From positions 18,012 through 82,011 of the forward strand of contig CALDSD010000045.1 in assembly GCA_937911325.1 (NCBI GenBank): DNA of 64,000 nucleotides. Reading direction: 5' to 3'. Under the pieces are notes generated by a model. It had not been told where the DNA came from. It saw only the letters and a list, made by a program, of their open reading frames with translations, and searched no databases. The position numbers and the translations under genes are program-made. Origin of the DNA: an uncultured Neomegalonema sp. (GTDB taxonomy: Bacteria > Pseudomonadota > Alphaproteobacteria > Rhodobacterales > Rhodobacteraceae). Position 1 is the stretch's first letter, and each line of letters starts with the position of its first letter. Below, piece after piece: positions 7,015 to 16,101 of this stretch.

Positions 7015-10000
7015 TGGCGAATGCAACGCTCGATCTCGACTTCGACAAAGCCGCCGCCAAAAGCATCTCGCGCCGGGACAACGCCGCAGGCTCCCCGACG
7101 TCGAAGCAGCCGGGTCGCATCGCGACGAAGACCGCCGCCATCGACCAGAGCCAGACGATCTCCTTCACATGGGAAGGCGACAAGCTCGCCGCGCATCCGG
7201 GAGACACCTTGGCCTCCGCGCTTTTGGCCAATGGCGTGCGCCTGACCAGCCGCAGCTTCAAATATCACCGCCCCCGCGGCGTCATGTCCGCCGGCGTCGA
7301 GGAAGGCGGCGCGATCGTCACTGTCGGCGAAGGCGCGCGCAAGACGCCGAACACCAACGCGGCGACCTGCGAGATGTTCGACGGTCTCGTCGCTCATGGC
7401 CAAAACGCCTGGCCGTCGTTGCGGCACGATATCGGCTCGGTGAACAATTTCGCCAGCCCGTTCTTCGGCGCCGGCTTTTATTACAAGACCTTCTTCAGCG
7501 TCTCGCCTTTCGGCTCGAAGGGGACGAAACAATGGATGTGGTACGAGACGCTGATCCGGAAGGCCGCCGGGATGGGCCGCATGTCGCGCGAGCCGGATCC
7601 CGACCATTACGAGACGGCGCACGCGTTCTGCGATGTGCTGGTCGTCGGTTCAGGGCCGGCGGGGCTCGAAGCGGCACGGGTCGCAGCGGAAGCTGGTCTG
7701 GACGTCATCCTGGCCGAGCAGGACTTCGCCCTGGGCGGCGGTCTTCTCTCCGAGACACGGTCTATCGAAGGCGCCGCCGCAGCGGGTTGGCGCAGCGCGA
7801 AGCTGGCCGCGCTCACAGCCGCCGGCGTTCGGATCATGGACCGCACCACCGTCTTCGGTCTGTATGACGGCGGCGTCGCTGGTCTTGTTCAGCGTGTCTC
7901 TGACCATATTTCGGCGCCGGACCCCGACAGCATCCGTCAGAGGGTCTGGACGGTTCGCTCCGAGCACACCGTGCTCGCGACGGGCGCGGTCGAACGAACC
8001 ATCGCCTTTGGAGACAACGACCGCCCCGGCGTGATGACGGCCGGCGCAGCACGCACGTATCTCAACCGGTTTGGCGTCATGGCAGGCCGCAAAGTCGTTG
8101 TCGCCACGACCAATGACAGCGGCCGCGTCGCCGCCGCCGACTTCGCCGCGGCCGGCGCCGAGGTGACGCTGCTTGACGCGCGTGAAAGCGTCGGCGCCGC
8201 CCCTGACGGCGTCGCGCAGCGCCTTGGCTTTGCGCCTTTGAGATCATTGGGCGGCTTCGGCGTCAAAGGTGTCGAGATCGCCCGCGATACAGCCACAGGC
8301 TGGCGTCGAGAGGACGAGCTCGACTGTGATCTTCTCGCCGTCTCGGGCGGCTGGTCGCCCGTCGTCAATCTGCTGTCTCATCGCGGTGTGAAACCGGTTT
8401 GGAGCGACGAGCACGCGGCCTTCCTGCCTGGCGAAACGGCGGAACCGATCCATTGCGCCGGCGCGGCGACCGGTCTGATGGATCTGGATGCGAGCGCCGC
8501 TTCTGGCCGGAACGCGGCCGCGACGATTCTGGGACGGCCGACCGAGCCCCTGGAGGAGGCGCCGACCCATGTTGAAGAGGTTTACGAAGTCCGCGTTCCC
8601 GATCGCAAGCTGAAGAGCTTTGTCGATCCACAACACGACGTGACCACCAAAGACATCCGGCAAGCCCATCAGGAGGGTTATGTCTCGGTGGAGCATCTCA
8701 AGCGCTACACGACGCTGGGCATGGCCAACGATCAGGGCCGCAACGGCAACGTGATCGGTTTGGCGCTGATGGCCGAAGCCCGCGGGATCGACATTCCCGA
8801 CGTCGGCACCACGACCTTCCGCCCGCCGTTCACCCCGGTCTCGATCGGCGCCCTGGCAGGGCAGGCGCGCGGCGCGCATTTTCGGCCTCTGCGCCGCTCC
8901 CCGATGGACGCTTGGAACCTCGGCGAAGGCGCGACGATGACCGACGCCGGCCTCTGGCGGCGCCCATGGTTCTATCCGCAGAAAACCGAGGACGGCGTCG
9001 AAGACATCGACGCGGCGTACATCCGCGAAGCGACGGTCGTGCGGGAGACGGTTGGGCTGTGCGACGTGACCTCGCTCGGCAAGATCGCCGTTCAGGGCCC
9101 CGACGCAGCCGAGTTTCTCAACCGCGTCTACACAAACGGCTTCGCCAAACTGGCCGTCGGCCGCGCGCGCTACGGCGTGATGCTGCGCGAAGACGGCCTC
9201 GCCATGGACGACGGCACGGTCTGGCGCATGGCCGAACACGACTACTTCATGACCACGACCACCGCCGGCGCCGGGCAGGTGATGAGTTGGCTGGAGCTGC
9301 TGCTGGAGACACGCTGGCAAGACCTTCGCGTCGCCGTGACTTCGGTCTCCGAACGCTGGGCTGGCATGGCCGTCGCCGGACCCCACGCGCGCAACGTCTT
9401 GAAGTCCGTCGTCACGGATATCGATTTCGAGGACGAGAGCTTTCCATTCATGGGCGTTCGCGAAGGCACGTTGGGCGGCGCGTTGTGTCGGGTCGCGCGG
9501 ATCAGCTTCTCCGGCGAATTCGCTTACGAGATCTATGTTGAGAGCGACCACGGCGCGGCGATGGCGGCGGCGTTGTGGGATGCGGCGAAACCCTTGGGCG
9601 GCGTGCTTTACGGCACCGAAGCCCTCGGCGCGCTTCGCATCGAGAAAGGCCACGTCACCCATTCCGAGATCGATGGCCGCACCACCATCGAGGATATCGG
9701 CCTTGGCAAGATGGCGTCGACAAAGAAATCCTATGTCGGTTCCGCCCTGAAGGACCGTGCAACGCTCCGCGACGTGAACCGACCGCAGCTGGTTGGATTG
9801 AAGCCGACCGACACCGACGACGTCTTCAAAGCCGGGGCGATCCTGCGCCGCGAAGGCAACATGCGAGGACACGGGCTCGGATGGGTCAGTTCAGTGACGC
9901 ATTCTCCAGCTCTCGGCCACTGGATCGGGTTGGGTCTGCTCGAGGGCGGCGTCGAACGTTGGGAAGGGCGCACGATCGTCGCGGACGACCCGGCGCGCGG

Positions 10001-10733
10001 CAAGCTCACGAAAGTGACCGTCATCTCGCCGCATATGTTCGACCTCGAAGGCGCCCGGCTGAAGCCGGAGATGGACCCGCCGACAGGCGTCGAGCTGCCC
10101 GCAGCGCCGCTGGCCCTGCCGCAAAGGTCCGCGCTTGGCACGCTTTGGCCGGTTCAGGATATGCCAGCCGTTCGTGGCCGCGCTGAGCTCGACGACGTGG
10201 AAGACCCCAATCCTCAAACTGGGGATGCGGCGGCCTGGGTGGTGGAGTGCGCGCCAAAACCGCTCTGGCAGGCCACGGCGTGGCCGGACCGCAAGAGCGT
10301 TGTTGAAGACGCGTTGCTCGAAGCCGCAGGAGCTGACGCCGCCCCAAAACCGGGGCGTCTCGCCATCGGCGAGGACGACATCAAGATTCTGCGCGTCGCG
10401 CCCCTGGTTTGGTGGGTCGAGGGGCTGGCGGAAGACGATCAGTACGCTGTGTCTCAGCTCTCCGCCGAGGACGGCAGCTCGCTTGAGCTCAGCCATGGCT
10501 TCACAAAGCTGCTGATTGGCGGCTCGCGCGCGGCCGAGCTGCTGAACCGGTTCCTACCGCTCGATTTGCGGGACGAGCGGTTTCCGGTCGGCTCCGTGGC
10601 GACTTCGGGCATGCATCACGCGCCGGTGACCCTCGCCCGCGAGACCGCGACGAGCTATGCGCTCTGGCTCCCGCGGTCTTACGCGAAGTCGCTGTGGGAG
10701 ATGCTGGTCGACGCTGCGCGCCGCATGGGGTAG
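7014..10733 (+). CDS. soxA: Sarcosine oxidase alpha subunit fused to gamma subunit (SoxA-SoxG)
   Basis: 1239 aa, about 230 longer than a usual SoxA (about 1000 aa). Domains in order: a 2Fe-2S-ferredoxin-like N-terminal domain (about 45-160) with FKYHRPRGVMSAG, which lacks cluster cysteines as is normal for SoxA; an NAD-binding Rossmann domain from about 205 (VVGSGPAGLEAARVAAEAG); a central domain; and a GcvT-like folate domain from about 630 to 1000 (AGPHARNVLKSV, GALRIEKGHVTHSEID). After a Pro/Asp-rich linker, residues about 1050-1239 form a SoxG-like domain (LSHGFTKLLIGGSRAAELL). No separate soxG follows, so the gamma subunit is supplied by this fusion. The GcvT part makes 5,10-methylene-THF. 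Confidence 0.93.
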   Translation: MANATLDLDFDKAAAKSISRRDNAAGSPTSKQPGRIATKTAAIDQSQTISFTWEGDKLAAHPGDTLASALLANGVRLTSRSFKYHRPRGVMSAGVEEGGAIVTVGEGARKTPNTNAATCEMFDGLVAHGQNAWPSLRHDIGSVNNFASPFFGAGFYYKTFFSVSPFGSKGTKQWMWYETLIRKAAGMGRMSREPDPDHYETAHAFCDVLVVGSGPAGLEAARVAAEAGLDVILAEQDFALGGGLLSETRSIEGAAAAGWRSAKLAALTAAGVRIMDRTTVFGLYDGGVAGLVQRVSDHISAPDPDSIRQRVWTVRSEHTVLATGAVERTIAFGDNDRPGVMTAGAARTYLNRFGVMAGRKVVVATTNDSGRVAAADFAAAGAEVTLLDARESVGAAPDGVAQRLGFAPLRSLGGFGVKGVEIARDTATGWRREDELDCDLLAVSGGWSPVVNLLSHRGVKPVWSDEHAAFLPGETAEPIHCAGAATGLMDLDASAASGRNAAATILGRPTEPLEEAPTHVEEVYEVRVPDRKLKSFVDPQHDVTTKDIRQAHQEGYVSVEHLKRYTTLGMANDQGRNGNVIGLALMAEARGIDIPDVGTTTFRPPFTPVSIGALAGQARGAHFRPLRRSPMDAWNLGEGATMTDAGLWRRPWFYPQKTEDGVEDIDAAYIREATVVRETVGLCDVTSLGKIAVQGPDAAEFLNRVYTNGFAKLAVGRARYGVMLREDGLAMDDGTVWRMAEHDYFMTTTTAGAGQVMSWLELLLETRWQDLRVAVTSVSERWAGMAVAGPHARNVLKSVVTDIDFEDESFPFMGVREGTLGGALCRVARISFSGEFAYEIYVESDHGAAMAAALWDAAKPLGGVLYGTEALGALRIEKGHVTHSEIDGRTTIEDIGLGKMASTKKSYVGSALKDRATLRDVNRPQLVGLKPTDTDDVFKAGAILRREGNMRGHGLGWVSSVTHSPALGHWIGLGLLEGGVERWEGRTIVADDPARGKLTKVTVISPHMFDLEGARLKPEMDPPTGVELPAAPLALPQRSALGTLWPVQDMPAVRGRAELDDVEDPNPQTGDAAAWVVECAPKPLWQATAWPDRKSVVEDALLEAAGADAAPKPGRLAIGEDDIKILRVAPLVWWVEGLAEDDQYAVSQLSAEDGSSLELSHGFTKLLIGGSRAAELLNRFLPLDLRDERFPVGSVATSGMHHAPVTLARETATSYALWLPRSYAKSLWEMLVDAARRMG

Positions 10734-10770
10734 GACGCTTAGGTGATTGGCGGCGCCGAAAGGGCCGGAA

Positions 10771-11709
10771 ATGAGCGCGACATCCGATCTGGCGGCGGCG
10801 ATCGATGCGATCGCCGACAGAATGGCGTCGACCACTGACCGTGGTCGCCCCGCCGACTACATTCCCGAGCTCGCAAAGGTTGATCCGAACCAATTCGGGA
10901 TCGCTGTCATTCTCGCCGATGGCAAGGTGATTTGCGCCGGGGACGCGGATACGCCTTTCTCGATCCAGAGCATCTCGAAAGTCTTCACGCTGAGCCTCGC
11001 GCTTGGGAAAGTTGGCGACTACCTCTGGAGCCGCGTCGGGCAGGAACCCTCTGGCGATCCTTTCAACTCGATCGTGCAACTCGAGGCCGATCAAGGCGTT
11101 CCTCGAAACCCGCTGATCAACGCCGGCGCGATAGTGGTCACCGACGTGTTGCTCGAGGGATGCGAGCCGCGCGAGACGATCGGCGGCATCCTACGGTTCC
11201 TGCGCGGCGTGGCGGAGGACGACGCGATCACCGTAGATCCCGATGTCGCCTGTTCCGAGCAGGAGACCGGCTATCGCAACGCGGCGATGGCCAACTTCAT
11301 GAAAGCGTCCGGCAATCTCGTCCACGCGCCGGAAAAGACCCTGGGTGTCTACTTCCATCAATGCGCTGTGGCGATGACCTGCCGGCAGCTTGCGATGGCC
11401 GGGCGGTTTCTGGCTTTCGACGGGCGTCTCTGCCCGGATGGCGCGCGGATCATCCCCGCATCGAGAGCCCGGCGCCTGGGAGCGCTGATGCTGACCTGCG
11501 GGCACTACGACGGGTCCGGCGCCTTCGCCTATCGCGTCGGCTTACCTGGCAAGAGCGGGGTCGGCGGCGGGATCCTTGCCGTCGCGCCAGGCGTGGCGTC
11601 GATCGCGGTTTGGTCGCCAGGGCTCAATACGATCGGCAACTCGAAGCTGGGCACCGAAGCTTTGCACGATCTGACCGAAGCGACGGGCTGGTCGATCTTC
11701 GGCGCATGA
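10771..11709 (+). CDS. glsA: Glutaminase A
   Basis: 312 aa, matching the 308-aa Escherichia coli-type glutaminase. The serine-lysine catalytic motif is in [12 protein letters not shown], followed by family signatures [20 protein letters not shown] and [10 protein letters not shown]. The ATG at 10771 is used; an in-frame TTG 24 bases earlier gives a non-family extension. The reaction is glutamine to glutamate plus ammonia. It lies 37 bp after soxA on the same strand, so co-transcription with the sox genes is likely. Confidence 0.93.
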   Translation: MSATSDLAAAIDAIADRMASTTDRGRPADYIPELAKVDPNQFGIAVILADGKVICAGDADTPFSIQSISKVFTLSLALGKVGDYLWSRVGQEPSGDPFNSIVQLEADQGVPRNPLINAGAIVVTDVLLEGCEPRETIGGILRFLRGVAEDDAITVDPDVACSEQETGYRNAAMANFMKASGNLVHAPEKTLGVYFHQCAVAMTCRQLAMAGRFLAFDGRLCPDGARIIPASRARRLGALMLTCGHYDGSGAFAYRVGLPGKSGVGGGILAVAPGVASIAVWSPGLNTIGNSKLGTEALHDLTEATGWSIFGA

Positions 11710-11966
11710 CGCGTCCACCGCCACAGACCTGAGCTCAGGAGGCTGACGCAGCGCCAGCCCTGATCTTAGACCGGGTGGCGGCGACGTTCGGCTTATCGTG
11801 CGTTGCGCGCGCCGCCGCAGTCAGGCTCTTTTCGGTCGGGCGGCGCCCATGATCGACAGGCACGCCGCCCTGCTGGCGCGTCCGGAGCCGTTGGGAAAGT
11901 GAAAACAAGGCTGACATGGGCCTCTGGGCGGGTTTAGGCTCGCGCGTCTACAAATTCGAGGCCAGC

Positions 11967-12941
11967 ATGTCCGACGATCCGCACCGCAAAGAGCCTTCGT
12001 TTCTTTCTGATGATCCGAAGGCTTCGGCGCGCGACATGCCGATGTGGGCGGGCGCATTGTCATTTTGCCGTCGTCCGTACGCACGGACGCTCGAGGGCGT
12101 CGATCTGGCCATTGTCGGAGTTCCTTACGACTGGTCGACCACGGGGCGTCCTGGCGCACGCTTCGGGCCGCGCGCGATCCGAGAGGCGTCCACCAATCTT
12201 GCTTGGGAGCGCGCCTGGCCCTCTCCCACAGATCCCTTTCAGCAGCTCTGTGTCGTCGACTGGGGCGACATCGCGTTCGATCATGGCAAGCACGCGGAGG
12301 TCCCAGAGGAGATCGAAGCAGCGCTGAAGTCGGTGATGGAGGCGGGCGCCGGCGTTCTGATGCTCGGCGGCGACCATTTCTGCACCTACCCGGCGCTTAA
12401 AGCGACGGCGGCCAAACACGGCGCGCCGCTGTCGCTCATCCAATTCGACGCGCATTCCGACACGTGGCCGGACAGCAACTGGGGCGAGGGGCGGCGCATC
12501 GATCACGGCACCATGTTCTATCACGCTGCGAAAGAAGGTTTGATCGATCCAGCCACATCGATTCAGGTGGGTTTGCGAACCACCAATGACGACCCGATGG
12601 GTTTTCACATCCTCGACGGCAACGAGGTGCAGCGGACGAGCCCGGAGGAAGCCGCAAAGCGCATCCGTGCGGTCGTCGGCGACCGCCCGACTTACCTGAC
12701 ATTCGATATCGACGGCCTCGATCCCGCCTTCGCCCCCGGAACCGGCACCCCGGTCTGTGGTGGCATGTCGACATGGTGGGCGAAAGAGGCGATCCGCGCG
12801 CTGAAGGGGGTGAACCTTGCCGGAATGGACGTCGTCGAAGTCGCACCCGCCTATGATGTTGGGCAGATCACGGCATTGGCCGGCGCCACGCTCGCGCTCG
12901 AAATGATCTGTCTCTACGCCGCCGCTCGCAAAGCCGACTGA
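11967..12941 (+). CDS. speB: Agmatinase-family ureohydrolase
   Basis: 324 aa. The binuclear Mn sites of the arginase/agmatinase family are intact: GGDHFCTYP, FDAHSDTW and FDIDGLDPAFAPG. The start at 11967 was chosen because residues before it are non-family and a purine-rich stretch precedes the ATG. It converts agmatine, or a related guanidino acid such as guanidinobutyrate, into urea plus amine. The PuuA-like gene starts 8 bp downstream, so the pair probably channels putrescine into the gamma-glutamyl route. Exact substrate uncertain within this family. Confidence 0.88.
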   Translation: MSDDPHRKEPSFLSDDPKASARDMPMWAGALSFCRRPYARTLEGVDLAIVGVPYDWSTTGRPGARFGPRAIREASTNLAWERAWPSPTDPFQQLCVVDWGDIAFDHGKHAEVPEEIEAALKSVMEAGAGVLMLGGDHFCTYPALKATAAKHGAPLSLIQFDAHSDTWPDSNWGEGRRIDHGTMFYHAAKEGLIDPATSIQVGLRTTNDDPMGFHILDGNEVQRTSPEEAAKRIRAVVGDRPTYLTFDIDGLDPAFAPGTGTPVCGGMSTWWAKEAIRALKGVNLAGMDVVEVAPAYDVGQITALAGATLALEMICLYAAARKAD

Positions 12942-12949
12942 GACACCTG

Positions 12950-14359
12950 ATGCCAAGCTCGCCCGATCCAACCCAACGCCTCGCCGCAGCCGCCGATCAG
13001 TTGCGGCAAGCGCATCCGGACATCGTCGACGTCGAGGTCGTCGTGACCGACTTCAACGGCGTTTCGCGCGGCAAGCTGCTGCCGATAGACGCCCTGGACA
13101 AACTCGCGAAAGGCGGCGCGAAGATGCCAGTTTCGACATTGGCGCTCGATATCTTTGGATTGGACCTCGAAGGCGCCGGCATCGCGATCGAGATTGGGGA
13201 CCCCGACGGCGCATTGGTCCCAGCGGCACAGACGCTCTCGCCGATGGCCTGGACCTTCGGCGACGCCCGCCCCTCTGCGCAAGTGCTGGCGTCCCTGACC
13301 GAGATCGACGGCCAAACGCAGGCGGCGATCGCGCCGCGCGCGGTCCTACAGCAGATCGAGGCGCGCGCCGCCCAGAACGGGCTGACGCCCGTCGCAGCGG
13401 TGGAGATCGAGTTCTACTTGATCGACGCAGAACGCGATGCGCGCGGGCGTCCGCAACCGCCGTGTCCGCCTGGCGGCGGCGATCGCCTCCATAATAACCA
13501 GATCTATGACATGACGGTGTTGCGCGCGTTTCAGCCGATCATGGCGGAGATCACCGACGCCGCCCGCCTCGCAGGCGCGCCTGCGGACGCATTGATCTGC
13601 GAATTCGGACCCGGCCAATTCGAGATGAACCTGCACCACACCCAGGGCGTCGTCGCCGCGGCCGACCACGCGGTGCTGCTTCGGCGCGCGATCCGCGGGG
13701 TCGCTCGCAAGCACGGATATGACGTGACCTTTATGGCCAAACCCTACGGCGATCAGTCCGGCTCCGGCATGCACATCCACTTGAGCCTTCTTGATAGCAG
13801 CGGCGCGAACATCTTCTCTGGGCCTGACGACCAACCCAACCAGGCGATGCGAAACGCGCTGGGAGGCCTGAAAGACAGCATGGGCGACACCACGCTCGCA
13901 TATGCCCCGCACGCCAACAGCTATCGGCGCTTCATGCCTGGATCCTATGCGCCGCTCTGCGCCGCGTGGGGCATCGACAATCGCGGCACGGCGCTGCGCT
14001 GCCCGGGCACACAAGGGGCGGGCGCACGGATTGAGCACCGGGTCTCTGGCGCGGACGCCAACCCCTATCTGGTGCTGGCCGCGGTGCTGGGCGGCGCGCT
14101 CGAGGGAATAGAAAACGAAACGCCCTGCGGAGACCCGATCGTCGGCGAAGCGGTTGCGGACGCAGGCGCCTTGAACGCGCCGCCGCTGCCAAACACCTGG
14201 GACGCCGCGGTGGACGCGTGGGCCGGCTCCGAGTTCGTTGGGCGCATCTTTGGAAGCGAGTTTCAACGCCTGTTCGCCGCGCAGAAACGCCAAGAACAAC
14301 AGACGCTGCTCGCCCGTGTTTCAGATGCGGAGTACGACGCCTATTTGCGGTCGGTCTAA
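12950..14359 (+). CDS. puuA: Glutamine synthetase family protein (gamma-glutamylpolyamine synthetase-like)
   Basis: 469 aa. The beta-grasp N-terminus 'VVVTDFNGVSRGKLLP' and catalytic domain signatures are present: GPGQFEMNLHHTQGV (metal/glutamate), GSGMHIHLSL (ATP) and NSYRRFMPGSYAP. The pattern fits the PuuA/GlnA3 group that ligates glutamate to an amine rather than housekeeping GlnA. It sits in a two-gene operon with the agmatinase. Members of this group also act on ethanolamine, isopropylamine or methylamine, so putrescine is an inference from the neighbour. Confidence 0.8.
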   Translation: MPSSPDPTQRLAAAADQLRQAHPDIVDVEVVVTDFNGVSRGKLLPIDALDKLAKGGAKMPVSTLALDIFGLDLEGAGIAIEIGDPDGALVPAAQTLSPMAWTFGDARPSAQVLASLTEIDGQTQAAIAPRAVLQQIEARAAQNGLTPVAAVEIEFYLIDAERDARGRPQPPCPPGGGDRLHNNQIYDMTVLRAFQPIMAEITDAARLAGAPADALICEFGPGQFEMNLHHTQGVVAAADHAVLLRRAIRGVARKHGYDVTFMAKPYGDQSGSGMHIHLSLLDSSGANIFSGPDDQPNQAMRNALGGLKDSMGDTTLAYAPHANSYRRFMPGSYAPLCAAWGIDNRGTALRCPGTQGAGARIEHRVSGADANPYLVLAAVLGGALEGIENETPCGDPIVGEAVADAGALNAPPLPNTWDAAVDAWAGSEFVGRIFGSEFQRLFAAQKRQEQQTLLARVSDAEYDAYLRSV

Positions 14360-14529
14360 CGCCCGACACAAGATGTGCGTCCTTGCTGCACCACCTATGA
14401 AAAGCTATTAACCATCTCAGGCGTGTCGCTCGGTGGGGAATTGACTGTGAAAGGTCCCGACCTCACGATACATCCGTAGGTTGAGCCACCCAGTTGACAC
14501 GGGTTGCCCTGAAGGCGTTTCGGGGCGGC

Positions 14530-14832
14530 ATGAACTCGATGGAGCACGTAGGGATGCAAGAGCGGGATCGGGACCTTTATCGCCGGATCGTCCATGGAAT
14601 GGCGTATCTCAAGAATGGCGGAGAGGTGGTGGACGCGGAAGTGATCGACTCGACAACGAAGACCCTTCCCGTCGAAGTCGTGCGCCGTCGACCAAGCCAC
14701 ACGCTGGCACACTGGCGGGGGCGCCGCATCGAAGACATGTCGCGTCAAGAATTGATCGACTGCATCGACGATCTCTCGCTGATGGTTCGAGAGCGCGGCA
14801 AGAGCAGCATGGGTTTCTTTTTTCGCCGCTGA
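14530..14832 (+). CDS. Small hypothetical protein
   Basis: 100 aa from the ATG at 14530 (GGGGCGG just upstream). Charged and soluble, with no signal or membrane segment. It contains 'HTLAHWRGRRIEDMSRQEL' and ends in 'SSMGFFFRR'. Not recognised. It lies convergent to the PfkB kinase, with 9 bp between the stops. Codon use looks like that of its neighbours, so it is probably real. Confidence 0.6.
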   Translation: MNSMEHVGMQERDRDLYRRIVHGMAYLKNGGEVVDAEVIDSTTKTLPVEVVRRRPSHTLAHWRGRRIEDMSRQELIDCIDDLSLMVRERGKSSMGFFFRR

Positions 14833-14841
14833 ACCGGCGAC

Positions 14842-15960
14842 CTAACCCACCTGGATCGGCGACAGATCTGCCTTTCCAAGCGCGTCCTGAAGTTGTGACG
14901 CGCTCATAAGGCCGTCCGTGGTGTTCACATGGGACACGACGCTGGCGGCGTTGAGAGACGCGCTGATCATCGCCTCTTCCGCCGACGAACCAACAACCAG
15001 CATCGCGGTCAGAGCTGAGCAGTAGGCGTCGCCCGCGCCGGCTGTTCCTGCGACCTCCGCCCGGGCCGGTCCGCAAAAGAAAACGCCGCCGGCGCCCGAG
15101 AGATATGCGCCCGCCGCACCGTCCGTGACCAAACACCACTTGGGCCCGAGACCATGAACCGCCTCAAAGAAATCCGAGAGGCTCAGGTCGCAACCGCCGC
15201 TTCGAAGCCCTCGCCGCATCAACTCGCACTCCGGAGGGACGACACGCCGCCCCTTTCTCTGCTCTGGGGCTCCGCGCGCGATGAGCGCCGGAGCCAGAGC
15301 CGCCGCCTCGACCGCATTGAGCGACAACAGATCAAGTTGACCCATCGCCTCAAGCACATCGCGCGTGCGGCTCGTCAGATGACGAATGCCGAGATTGGCC
15401 GCTGTAAAAGCATTGGTTGCCTTGGCTTTCAGCAGCAAGGGGCCGAAACAGTCCGCGGATCCCGATGACAGAGGCGCCACATAGACAAGAGCCGCAGCGC
15501 CGAACTGCGCCGCCGCGACCTCCTCGGCCGTCAACAGTTCGTTCGCCCCGCGATGCACGAAGATCGCAGCATTGCGGTCGTAGGCGGAGATCATCACCGA
15601 AACGCCTGTGGCCGCCGTCTCCGACTGAAGCAGAAGCTCGTGCGAAACGGCTTCCCTTGCCAAGTGGGCCCGCACGGCTTCGGCGTTGAGATCATCGCCA
15701 AGCTTGCACATCGCAGCCGCGCGCCACCCCAGGCGGGACAACGACGTGGAAACGTTCGCTCCGCCGCCGCCCACATGGCTTTCGATGCTCTCTGCGGGAA
15801 GTTTGCGTCCTTGCTCGATCTGCAGGACCGGCGCGCCGCCGTCCCGACGAGTGACGCGCTCGATATTGTCTTCCGCGATCACCGTGATTACGTCGATCAC
15901 AGCCGATCCGACGACAGCGGCGCCTCGTGCAGGAGCGGATTGTGTCGCGAATTTCGACAT
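14842..15960 (-). CDS. PfkB/ribokinase family carbohydrate kinase
   Basis: 372 aa. The N-terminal signature is HVGGGGANVSTSLSRLGW; the C-terminal PfkB signature AGTAGAGDAYCSALTAML holds the GAGD catalytic Asp. An insertion of about 35 residues (about 250-285, with RKGRRVVPPE and a Cys) interrupts the part before LVTDGAAGAYL. The ATG at 15960 is used (AAGGATGG upstream); one at 15981 is in frame. It is divergent from pgi, suggesting a shared promoter region and a joint sugar-phosphate role. The sugar cannot be named. Confidence 0.85.
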   Translation of the reverse strand: MSKFATQSAPARGAAVVGSAVIDVITVIAEDNIERVTRRDGGAPVLQIEQGRKLPAESIESHVGGGGANVSTSLSRLGWRAAAMCKLGDDLNAEAVRAHLAREAVSHELLLQSETAATGVSVMISAYDRNAAIFVHRGANELLTAEEVAAAQFGAAALVYVAPLSSGSADCFGPLLLKAKATNAFTAANLGIRHLTSRTRDVLEAMGQLDLLSLNAVEAAALAPALIARGAPEQRKGRRVVPPECELMRRGLRSGGCDLSLSDFFEAVHGLGPKWCLVTDGAAGAYLSGAGGVFFCGPARAEVAGTAGAGDAYCSALTAMLVVGSSAEEAMISASLNAASVVSHVNTTDGLMSASQLQDALGKADLSPIQVG

Positions 15961-16101
15961 GGCGCCATCCTTGCGCTGCATTGGCCCGGTTTGTAAACAA
16001 ATGATCGGGCGTTTGTGCGACTGCGAAAAGGGGGTGTCGTAGGTGCGCTAAACGCCGGGACCTTCGGACGCATCCAAGGTCTGAAAGCTTCGGGGGGGTT
16101 C

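Noticed and set aside
12950..14359. Housekeeping glutamine synthetase glnA
   Set aside because: The signature order and the coupling to agmatinase fit the amine-ligating PuuA group; no GlnA adenylylation-site region was recognised.
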